Below, piece by piece: positions 11,901-23,700 of a stretch of DNA of 64,000 bases. This DNA is from Cryptomeria japonica. Taxonomy: Eukaryota; Streptophyta; Pinopsida; Cupressales; Cupressaceae. The stretch lies in the NCBI RefSeq assembly GCF_030272615.1, contig NC_081415.1, positions 194,729,195 to 194,793,194 on the forward strand. The letters run 5' to 3'. The notes beneath the pieces were generated by a model. The model searched no databases. It had not been told where the DNA came from and saw only the letters and a list, made by a program, of their open reading frames with translations. The position numbers were made by a program, and so were the translations under genes. The first letter of the stretch is position 1, and each line of letters begins with the position of its first letter.

Positions 11901-13284
11901 TAGTTTTTAATTGAACAAAAAGTTAATATTGATCATATCTTTAGTTTTCAACTGAAAAAAAAATTTAAAATATTGAATAATTCATTAGTTTGATATATCT
12001 ATTTTTTAATATACTTAATTATATAATATATATTATTAATATAGGTTTAATTAAAGTTAAACCTATATTGTGTAGGCATTAGTAGAAAGAAAGTAATAAA
12101 CCTTAAATGTATAAAGTATCTTTTAGTTAAAAAACTGAAAAAAATAGAAATTAATCTACATATATAAGCAACATTTCTATTTTATTTTTACTGTAAATCA
12201 ATTCAAATTCCAAAATTGAACTAGTTTTAACATAAATTTAAAAATAAAATTTGGATATAAGTAGAACCTTTCTAAAAAAAATTCTCATATCTAAAAAACA
12301 TTCTATTCAATTAGGGTTGGAGTAATTGTTAATATTTGATCCTAACCCTAATAATTATTATGTCTATTCAACATAGAGAAAACAATGATTGCAAAAATGA
12401 AATTGTTGAATAAAAACATTTTATTTTAGAATATGAATCTTATAGTAACATATGAATTTATTACATTTATATTTTTTTTAAACTCAAATAATACATTTCG
12501 TCTTCCTATGTTAGTCTTTCTAAAGCATATTGCATTCAAATTAATACCATATAATAGGAAAGATCACACATGATCAGTTTAAAATATAATTATAATTAAA
12601 CCCTAACCCTATCTCTAATTTAACATTAATTAGAATTTTTACTAACCTCTACCCTTTATTCTAATTCTAGCCCTAAACCTAATTTAACTATAGTCATAGC
12701 CTTATCTATATTTCTAATTATAAACCCCAATCTTGATTCTAATTCTAACCCTAGATATAATTATAACCTATTCATAATAAAATATTCATATTGTTTATTA
12801 TATCATTTATGTCCTACATTATCAATATTTCATGCCTTCCTTATGCATAACTCCATCTTTGATGGTCTTTTATTTAACTTAATATAATAAAATTAAAACA
12901 AATGTTTAGAAAAATTTAAATATCGAGCCATCCAAAATAAATATGAATTTTCAACGTCTATCACATGTCTACCACACATAAAATCTTGAATTTTTTGTGC
13001 AAGATATAATAGTTTACATCAAGATAACTTTAAGCCTCTTCTAAATAAGGAGCCAAAACTCAAAATAATATCCCTGCAAAAGTGTATTGGAATCTACATT
13101 TCTTTGCATACGCTTCCCAAATAATTTACACACATTTTGTCTATGAACATCAGCTCATAACATATGGCTATCACGTGTTAGGAAGAGATCAATTTTCCCT
13201 GATTACAACGAAATAAAAAAACAAATCATGTGCCTGACTTTAAAGTTAAACCATCAAATTCAGCAGCATTTATAATTTGTTATT
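11901..13284. other. AT-rich spacer, no gene seen
   Basis: Contains the short telomere-like block at 12596-12770 and otherwise AT-rich DNA without recognised coding sequence. Confidence 0.4.
12596..12770 (-). repeat. Short telomere-like block in the opposite orientation
   Basis: The plus strand shows CCCTAACCC, CTAGCCCTAAACC and CTAACCCTAG units, the complement of the block at 11138-11900. The two blocks form a weak inverted arrangement around an AT-rich centre. Confidence 0.6.
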
Positions 13285-13960
13285 AGATGTAATTACAAGT
13301 GCCCTGGCAGACGTGTATGCAAAATGTAGAAGCATAGACAGAGCAATTGAATTTTTTGATAGAATGTCTGAGATATGGTGTCATAGATTGCATGGATTGT
13401 AGAATATGCACAAAATGGATCTATTGAAAGGCCTTCAGAAATTTTCAGGATGATAAAACTGGAACATGTAAAGCTGGAATTGCCAACCTTTGTTAGCATC
13501 TTCCCTAGCTCTGATAAAATGCAAGCTTTGGAACAGGGTATGGCCATCTATCAAAGCATAATGGAGAAGGGATTTTGTTAGATTTTATGGTTGCAATTGC
13601 CCTGTTAGACATGAATGCTAAATGTGAAACCATAGACAAGGCATGTGAATTGTTTGATATAATGTCATCTCATTAAACGCAATTGTTGCAGGATATGCAC
13701 AAAATGAATTTGTTTATAAAGCCGGCAAATGTGATTGGTAGTTGTAAAGCTAATTTCCATACTCTTTTCTAGACGTATATACAAAATTTAAAAGTACAGA
13801 CATGAAACGTGAATGACTGAAAAGAAATGAGGTTTCATGGAATTCCACGAGTTCAGGATGGATATGCACAAAATCTTTGCAAAAGTGTAACATGCCTCAA
13901 ACAAGTGTAACATACCTGTGAACTCAAGGCTTGTGAACTACGCCTCAAAGAAATGTGGTT
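13285..13960 (+). pseudogene. PPR gene remnant (several PLS repeats)
   Basis: In shifting plus-strand frames, consecutive plant PPR units can be read: ALADVYAKCRSIDRAIEFFD followed by RMSE near 13300; EIFRMIKLEHVKLELPTFVS followed by IFPSSDKMQALEQGMAIYQS near 13440-13560; a second MNAKCE...IDKA...LFD unit near 13610-13660; then AGYAQNEF near 13690 and a VVAWNAK-like piece near 13950. Stops and frameshifts separate them. Functional PPR proteins bind organellar RNA; this copy is dead. Its relation to the PPR fragment at 7240-7335 is unknown. Confidence 0.75.
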
Positions 13961-14379
13961 GCATGGAATGCCAAAATAATCTTCGTAAAAGTCTTTTAAA
14001 CAGATTATGTAGCAGGGTACAGAAAAAATGTTAGATACCCTAACAAACCATAATGACAATAGCTCGTTTTCTTCCCCGCAACCTACTATGGGTGAGATAA
14101 ATTATCTATCTAAGATCAAACATCCATTAGGGATAAAAAGAAGAACAAAACAAAATCCACATGAATTTAGTGAGATATATTCATCAATGGTTGAAAAGAA
14201 GAGCAGTGAAAAGGCAAAAGAAACATACAGTTCTGCCGTAGAACCATGTTAAGAATGGTGGAATCGGCGAAGACAATAAAGCCGAAGCCTTTGGTGTAGC
14301 CAGTCATGCGATCAGTCATTATGAGTCTCTGAAACTGTGTTAATTATGCTTCAAAGTTTCAGCCCCATATGTTCTTGTC

Positions 14380-16400
14380 CAAAAGATAAAAGCATATAAT
14401 ACGTGGGACCACCTTCAGTAGTTCGTATTAACAAAGTAGAAAAGATTCATAAGGCTTTCCTATTGAAATTAAAATAGAATGGGACAACTTGAACTGCAAA
14501 AGATTCTGCAAATTTTTCCCTGCAGTGGAGAAAATGTTGTTGTTGTTGTTTTTTTCTTCTTCTTCTTCTGTAAAACTGGTTGTTTTATTTATTTGTCGTT
14601 AAGTAGTTTGAGGTCATTAAATAAGGTAACTTACAATACATACACATCCTTTTATTAAAGCTATTTACGAGTGACTTATAAAGCATATGTCCAATAAATA
14701 CTAGCTAACATGCGAACACAAACTTGTGTTGCTAGTCTTTTTAAGGTCGAGTAGATTTAACCTTTAGTCTTTAAGGTCAAGTAGGTTTAACCTTTAAAAA
14801 TGCTATGAATCTGAAATTGGTTCTACATGTCATTAGAGCCTTAAATTTTTTTCATGGCTTCCTCTTTTTCTATGATTGTCTTCTATATTATCTACTTCTG
14901 ATTACTTATATCCATCATCCTTTGTCTTAGACAAAAATTTCACCATCCCTTTATAATCTCTCCACTTCCTTGAATATTATTTAGATCTCAAGTTATTTTG
15001 ATTCTAATCCTAAATGAATCCCCCTTCTTCTATATCCTTCCCAAGTTTGGTAATCTTATTAGCTATTGATTACACAACCTCATTAAACACATTCTTGAAA
15101 GCATGAATTTATATTAGGAATCAATATATACAAAATCGGGAGTTAGTTTTGTCACCTCTTCTCTCATATTCTCAACCTACACCATAAATATATAGAGTGA
15201 CATTTCATTTATGCTAACAATTTTCCAAATGTCACACTCAGTATAAAAACATTAAATATCTAGTACAACTCGTAAGAAGATGCCATGAATAATAGTATGC
15301 AAATCCTAGATGAATTAGAATATGAATGCACCTTATCATGCTCATAGAATCTAAGAGTAATTTGTATGTTTATGAATTCCTATATGGTTGAAATAAAAAG
15401 AACAAACATGTAGAAAATTTTCATGATGGCACTATAAGAGTAGCACTTTCTCTTAGCCAAATCACACTCTAGGAACATACCCACCTTTGAATTCCTAATC
15501 TAATATAAGATAATCCCTCTTATGAATTGGCAATGTTTAGCTAGGGCATGTAGAAAACAAAAGAAAATATGTCTAATTCAAGCTTCATGTTCTATTCTAC
15601 GACTTTTCATAATACAAAGCCCCTTACAAAAAAAGATTTCATATTCAAAGATTGATCACTATTGGTTATCAAATTTGTATGTTCCTGTAAGGACATAAAG
15701 AAGCCAATGTATGAAAGGGGTAACATCACCTTCTTTAGGGTTTGTGAGGTCAAGGGTGGGGGAGGGGGGATATACTGGAGGTCAATTTATAGGAAAATTA
15801 AAGATATTAAATTCAAACAAGATAATCCTTAAATCTAAACCATACCCTAAGCATTGTGGCACTTCAAATCTTCTCATTAAGTTCAAATTTATATTTAATA
15901 ATTATCAAGAATATGCATCTAACACAAAATATATTAGCGTTATGTATGCAAACAAATGATAATTATTATTCAAGAGCTATAATTCCATAGATACTTGCAA
16001 GTACAACTACTAAGTATATTCTACTTGGATAACACTAGAAATGGATATCTTAAGATGTAGTATAATTGATTCAATGCATTATGTAAAGATGTAAAAATGG
16101 CTAACACTACAAAGTATAAATTGATATGCTTAGTTTTATATGTTTGATGATGTGATGAATAAGCTATATGTTCTATTAGCATTATATCTTTATCTTGAAT
16201 TATCGAAATGGTTGTCTTAAAAATAAAGAGTAAATTAACATGTAATTCAATGAAATATAATAAATAAAGATGATAACAATAAAGAACTAGTTTGCATCAA
16301 CATAAATAAAGTAGGTTAAATGAACATTAAATAATAAAAGTATTAAAATTAAAGCAACAACTTTAAAAATCTATTAGGAAACAAATAAATTTCTTATACC
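14380..16400. repeat. Diverged paralogous flank (old copy C of the locus)
   Basis: Long stretches align with copy A in the same order: 14380-14620 with 26960-27220, 14630-14710 with 27893-27975, 15280-15360 with 28430-28500, 15690-16020 with 28855-29210, and 16200-16400 with 34190-34400. Together with the dead exon 1 at 10560-10783, this is an old duplicate of the gene's 5' flank. It lacks the element inserted at 29282-34091 in copy A. No coding gene was recognised in it. Confidence 0.75.
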
Positions 16401-17796
16401 ATAAAATCCAAAAGATGATAAATAGAGTGTTTTGAGGTTCTAAATGATTTACCACCCAACCCCCTCTTATTCATGTGGTGTGTTCAACAAATAGATCATC
16501 TATTTATACTTCATCTTAGAATTAGAAAACTATCAAATTTGTGGTGGGTCCATTTATGGTTTTCTTTAATGCATATGCTTTTTCTTAGGACCCACAATAT
16601 GAACTTATTAACTATATTTTTCTAGTTTCTAATCTATTGTTCTTTGTTGACCATTAAAGACATGGTACTTTAAAACACCATGGAGAGATTGTCAAATTGG
16701 AAGGTTAGTATTCTCTTAAGTTGACCTCCTTGAATAGACTAGATTCCTCTTGTAGATTAGTGGAGACATGGCTCTTCCATCATTTAAATGAGTTAGAATG
16801 ATAAGTATAGATTAAGGTTTCCTTTTTTCTCTTCAAATCAAAAGATTTATATAAGATGCTTTTTGATATGTGTAATATTTTCAATCAATAATTTGATGAT
16901 AAAGGATACATATGGAATGCTTTTAAATGTTAAGATATAGCAAGTAATGGCACAAATGTGTATCAAGTTGGTTCATAATAGGTAGTGGAATAGATGAGAG
17001 AGCAAATATTTAAATTTTAAATTTTTCAATTTTAGGGCAATTCTACATGGTGTAAGTTTGATCCCACACATTGTGGGGTTGACTTAGGACATGTGAATGC
17101 TACTCTCGAAATAGGGAATGGATATATAGAATAAATACAAGGGTATGCATAATTATACATAAAAATATGAACAAATAGTATAAAACCTGAAAGGACGTTT
17201 AATTTAAAAGATCTAATAATTGTTTTTTAAATCAACTTTATATAAATAAACTGTTCATTGATTTTTATTTTTATCCATACATTTATAATTATATTAATAA
17301 TAGTAATGAGCCATTCATTGATATATAATTAGATTAAGTCACACCACCAAAAGGAACTCATAATCGAAATGTAATGATAAACAACTTTATATTTAAGAGA
17401 CATTTTTATTTTGATCTTATCAATTTTAATTTTAAAATTTAACTTGAACAATGATTTAGGGTAAAGGATAACTACAGGAAGACATTCCATGAACTCACAT
17501 TTGGCTGTTTCACTTGCCCCGTTGTCGATATTAAAAATGACCTTGAAAGATCTATTCATGCTTTGATAAAAAGAAAAATTATTTCAAACTATTAATCCTT
17601 TAAGACAGTATATCATCTTTGAACTTATGATTAAAGCTTAACACTTAATAATAATAATTATTATTCACTCAATATTTGAAAAACTATCTACATCAACTTA
17701 GTAATTTAAGCTTTTGTAAAGATACCGAAGCTATGGTCCTTCTAGTTATCTATTATTATAGCTTCTTATTTAACTAGCTTGTGAATCCCCATCAAA
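16401..17796. other. Downstream region of the bark storage protein-like gene
   Basis: No separate gene recognised. 17129-17796 is the 3' flank shared with the inverted fragment at 9890-10516. A 50-codon open piece in it (17559-17329, minus) is conserved between the two copies, but it has no known domain and lies beyond the stop codon, so I treat it as 3' UTR or flank. Confidence 0.5.
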
Positions 17797-20700
17797 TCAC
17801 ATATTATATACTCCTAAACCATTTGTGGGTTTATCAGCTAAGGATAAAAGCAGATTGAAGAATTCAGTGACAACAATCACAGCATTTTTGCTTGCCAAGT
17901 TGAGGAAAATAGTAGCTTCATTTTCTGTACTTGATCCACCTGCCAGATCAGAGAGGGATCTGATTATTATAAATGGCTTCCCCATACTCAGGCTAACCTG
18001 CAAATCAAAGAGAAAGAAAAAACCATAAGATACTATGATCAGGTAACTATATAAATACATTACAAACCATTATAACATATATTATTACCAGTGCTACAGC
18101 TGCACTCTCCATATCGATGGGAGTGCAATCGAATTTTTCATGAAGAAAGTTTCTGTAAGCAGCATTATCAACAAAAATGCTGGCACTGCATCCTCTCTCC
18201 ACTTTCACAATCTTTGGTGTGGTTGACAAGCAGGTTGTAGAGTTGATGCAGGACTCTAATGTTATATTCTGTTTATTGTTCCAGAGTTATAATACAAATA
18301 CAAAGTTAATTAGAAACCATATGTATAACTTATTGTCTTGGCGAGTAAGGAATAACATAATATGATTGAATTACCTCTAGCTGGTCTGCAAGGTTATAAT
18401 ATGTTTCGGATACATTGACCCAAAACGCGTGTTCTCTAACTTCTGGAGTGCCACTCTCAGGGAAAATCTCGTCTGGGTTGTACCAAACATTATTTAAAAG
18501 ATTATCAATGCCTTCTTCTGTACTGTAGTTGGCAAAATGAATATACCCAATATCACGAGTGTAGTCTCCATTGGATTCCAAGGGAAGTTCATCGTCCTCT
18601 CCTTGTCCATATCTCTGTTCAATAAAAGTAACATTTCAGTATAACCTAAGGTGGTCTAATGGTAAAGGAATTTTCACTTTATAAATAATAGAAATATATT
18701 TTTAAGCAAAAAGAATTTCATTTTTTTTTTTTGAAAAAAAAAAAAAAGGGATAAAATTTATTCAATCCAAATCAAGATACAAGGCAGAAGCCAAAGGCTC
18801 AGTAAAAAGGAGAACAACCAACAAACCAAACAACAACACTACATAGTCCTGTCTTCCAATAAAGCTCTCTCCAAAATCCCTCGATAATCAGAAGGTAACT
18901 CACCCCTACCACTGATATCCCAACCATCCCCTTTCTCCGAGGCCCACTTCGCCAAGCAGTCAGCCACGGTATTCCATTCTCTAGGGATGTGACAGAAAGA
19001 GACAGATTCCAAGGAGCTACAAACACTTAAAATCTGTCTGACCATCAAAGCTAAATGCCAACTAACACCATCCAACCTCTAGTTGTTCAACATATCCACA
19101 ACAATCTGAGAGTCAGACTCACAGATAATCCTCCTCCAGCCAAGAGAGCAACCCCACTCAACAGTAGTCTTAATAGCCAGGGCCTCCATCTGGTTATTAG
19201 AGTAAAGCCCTTTGTAGACAGAGAAGCAAAAAACAACATCACCATCTTTACTTCTACCAATACCCCCAATACCAGCATGCCCAGGATTCCCCCGAGAAGA
19301 TCCATCCGTATTAATCTTCAGGACCCCATTAGGAGGAGGTGCCCATCTCCCATCATGACAGACCCGTTTCTTGACACGACGGGGCATAATATTAGCAGAG
19401 CAACCCCTACTATTAACACCCAAGCTCAGATCTCGCACAACCGCAACATCCCCAGGATCAATACTTACGGACATATCACATTTAGCATGAATAGTCTCCT
19501 GAAGCCTACTCATAATCTTTGTCCACAGTTGACCACTATCCAATCTGGAATCACAAAAAACTCTACGGTTCCTTTCCAGCCAAAGGTTCCAAAGAATGAA
19601 ACCAGGCCCAATGAACCAGGCCACCTGAAGAAAAGGAGTCTTTGTGGGAGGCCTTCCCAGACTCTCCCAAAACTCAATAAGAGAGGAAGCATGAATGCAA
19701 CCATGATGCCAAGCCTCCCACCATCTGTGCCAAATCTCACAAGAGTAGGGGCAGTGGAAGAACAAGTGGGAAGAACATTTTTCACTGCTCAAACAAAGAA
19801 CACAAATGGAAGGTCCCTGAAACCCCCTTTTACAAAGGTTCTCCCAAGTGAGACATTTCCTCTGGGCAACGAACCATAAAAAGAAGTTACACTTGGGCCA
19901 AGAAAAGTTGTTCCAGACCTTTCTCCACCAAGGCACCTCAACAGGACCATGTAAATTCCTATCAAGCACAGCATAGCCTTGAGCAACAGTATAATTACCT
20001 TTTGGGCTAGGACTCCAAGCCAATTTGTCCCTCTCCTTCAGAGAGCTGCAAAGCCTGCCCTCCAAGACCTTACACAAAGCTGCCCGATCCTCCTCAGAAC
20101 CGCCCACAGGCCACTCTTGCAGATCCTTCCAGCAAGACATCTCCAGATGACCAATACGCTTAACAGTTTTAAAATGCTCCACCTTAATCCACCCAGCATC
20201 AGAGAACATCTGGAAAAGAGGCAGAAGCTGAGGGAAACTAGATAGGATGGGAGGGTGACCATCCCAAGAGTCCAACCAAAAAAGAGCATCAGATCCATTA
20301 TTACAGATCCAGAAGAGACCATTCCTAACAAGCTGAGCTCCCTTCTTAAGAATATCCCATATGCAAGAACCTTTGCCCAACAGAGCAATCCGCGGCACTT
20401 CCTGACTCTCAACCCCAGGAACATACTTGAAAGAAAGAATCTTGGCCCACTCTTGATCCTGGTTGTTGCACCATCTCCAGTACAGCTTAGCCGCCAAAGC
20501 CGAAACCATAAGAGCCACAGACCTAAGGCCAAGGCCCCCAGCATGCTTCAGCCTACAGACAGACTCCGATTAGCCCCCTCCTTCTTAGGTATGAGAGCTA
20601 GAAAAGTAGAATTCAGAGACTTAAGCATTTGTTTGTTCCTAAGGGATTCCTGAACCACCTCAAGGAGATCAAACTTTATTATTTCCCAAAATTCCTGGAA

Positions 20701-23700
20701 GAACTCAATTGGAAACCCATCTGGGCCAGGAGCTTTGCCTTTTTTCATACTAAACACAACCTTCTCCAATTCAAGCAGTAGTATTGGACCCAAAAGAGCC
20801 TCATTCGTCTCATCTGAGACCAAGAAAGGAATAGAATCCAAGATAGCCCTCTCCTCCGATCTAGCAGCAATATCCTCCCTAGTAAAAAGATTAGAAAAAT
20901 AGTTGACAGCTTCCCTCAAAATTTCACCACAGGACGAGAGTTGGGACCCATCACTCGAGACAAGCATGGAAAAGGAGCTCCCCTGCCTACAGGCCTTGAC
21001 CGAATTATGGAAGAAAGATGTGTTCCTATCCCCCTCCTGAAGCCAATCAATACGAGATTTTTGCTTCCAGAAAATCTCCTCCTGAAGCTCCCACTCTTCT
21101 AAGCCCTTAAGGGCCAAGGACTCAGCATTCAAAAGGTCAGAGGACAACCCATGGTCTCGAATCTGACGAGTGACACTATCCAGCTTGGACTGAGCAGCAA
21201 GTTTCTGAGCATGCAGATTCCCAAAACATTGTTTATTCCACCTCTTAAGCCTATACTTCACATATTGGAGCCGTTTGCTAAAAGTGTACATGGCCCTCCC
21301 ATGGGCAGGAAGCCCTTCGTACCACCAATCCAGCACCAGATCCCGAAGAGAGTGATCCCGTAACCACATCAACTGAAATTTGAAGGACGGATTTTTGGTG
21401 ACCCCATAAGAGGAGACACAAAGCTTGATAGGCCAGTGATTAGATCCCCTCCAATCCAGGATATCAGAACTGGTAGTCCACCTGCTACTCATCCAATAAT
21501 AGGAAACCAAAAATCTATCAAGCCGTTCTGAGATAGCCTCATCACCACATCGCCTATTATTCCAAGTAAAAGCTCCATTGATTGGCTTCACGTCAACAAG
21601 GTTAAGGAGACCAATATTATCTCTGAGCAAAAGAGAGGAAGTATCAAGCCTAGCTAACCCTCCCCATTTTTCATCCATACTAATAACAGCATTAAAGTCA
21701 CCAGCCAAAATCCATGGGAGAAACGGGTCCAGAGAACGGACAAAATTGATATGATCCCAAAGGTGTGTCTTACCTAGAAGATCAGTAGGAGCATAAATAT
21801 TGGAGAAAAGACATCTTTCGCCAGTTTTGAAAATGGAGGCAACCATAGAGATAGAAGACTGACTAGAGACCCACCATAAGGGGGAGACTTTCCTCGGGTT
21901 CCAAAAGCAAGCCACCCCCCCAGAACTGCCCAACGCCCCCACCCCCTGCCAGTAGCCTTGGGGCCAGATACGCAGAGCACAATTATTCAAACCATCCACT
22001 GTAAGCTTGGTTTCCTAAATGAATACCACATCTGGAGCCTGAGACTCGATTAATCTGCGAATAGCCTTTTGTCTGGGGATGTTGTTCAACCCCCTTACAT
22101 TCCAAGATAAAACTATCATTTAGGGGGGTGGGAGAAGTGGGAATCAATGGGTTTCACAGACCCAGACTCAACCAAAGTATCCCCCATAATCTTGACCTTC
22201 TCTTGATCAGTCTTCCTTCCACTCCTTGACTGTTTATCTAGAGGCCCCTTTTTAAAATATTTTTGATGCAAGCCTAAGGCAGGAGGAGCCTTAGCACCCT
22301 TCACAGGATCCGCGGATGCCTTCAAAACTTCCGGACAAGGAGCCAAGCTAGCATTACCCACCGTAATCTGTGACTCCTAGAGGCCACCAATATTCTGAAC
22401 ATGAGAGAGCAAGTCCAAAGCTGGTTGACAAACCTGTTGAACCCCTGACGATAGAATCGGCTCCTCCTTCCTTGCAACCACCTCTTGATTCTCTACTTGA
22501 CCCTTAACCCCAGAAGAAAGCTCAGTTGGAATACCATCTTCTTGGACTACGCTATCCAGAACCTCAAACCTGTTAAATGTGTCATCATTCTGTCAGTCCA
22601 TCCAAGGTCTCTTCTTGCCTTTGCCTTTGTTACAAGATTTAACCGGGGTAAATCCCTCCTTATCAATAGGCCCATCAGACACTGGAGCTTTCCCCTTGTT
22701 CAACCTAGGAGGTTCAGAGGCAGGCAAGGGGGAAGAATTCAATCTGGGGCATCTGCGATGAAGATGACCATATTCATGGCAAATTTTGCATCTGAATGGG
22801 AGGGTTTCGTAATCTAGCTGCTGAATCCAGGAGGAAGAACCCATGCAAATTTCCATAGAGTCTGGTAATGGATTATTCAAATCAACTTCAACACAAATGC
22901 GAGCAAAGGAGATTACCTTATGATCTTGAGTCTGTGAAGCCGATCCAACAGGTTTCCCAAGAAGTAAAGAGATTGAGTGGAGGATATCTTCCCTCCAAAA
23001 TTCCAACGGAAGCCTCGGCAAACGAACCCACACAGGCACCCACGACGGGATCTCTTCCGCAGAGTTGAAGCCCATATGCCAAGGCTTGATAAAGAGCCCA
23101 ACTTGGTTAAAGAAATAAGGGCCACCCTCAAAAGCCCTATTCCTGTCTGCTATGCTTGAAAAAATAACCAGGAAGTAGTTATTAGCCGCTAAAAGAATCT
23201 CCATATCTCCTTCAGGGTTCCAAACCCGACGTGCCCAGGACTCCAACACAGGAAGAGAGAGACGAAGGCCCAAAAATTTGCATATAAGAGCATGCTTGCC
23301 CCAGTAATCAACATCTTCTAAAACCTGCTCAGGTTGAATAACCAAAACTGGTCTATCTTCCGATCTCTCCAAACATCCATTAACTTTTTTAATTCGAAAA
23401 GACCCTTTTGACGAGGAGGTACCCTCCCCAGAAGGGGGAAACTCAGTCCGATCCTTGTTACTGGCATGCATCAAAGAGGATGGATCTACCATCTCCAAAT
23501 CTAGGGAAGAAGCAAGGCCCTGATTCTCCATGGAAAAAAGAGCCCAAGAACCTAACAAAATAAGGAAAGAGGCAAGGCAGTCGGCCCAAATGCCCAAGCG
23601 ACCTCGAGCCCCCCGTCCAAGAGACCCTCGCACCAGACGGCGGCCAGAAAAACGCCCAGTCGTAGAAGAGAGGAGATCAAACCCCTGTCCAACCCCCTCC

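Noticed and set aside
18645-18670. tRNA-like promoter sequence ('ggtggtctaatggtaaagg')
   Set aside because: No matching B box or cloverleaf partner sequence was found.
19055-19879. 274-codon open frame on the plus strand
   Set aside because: It lies antisense to LINE-B ORF2, has no domain and mirrors the minus-strand coding bias.
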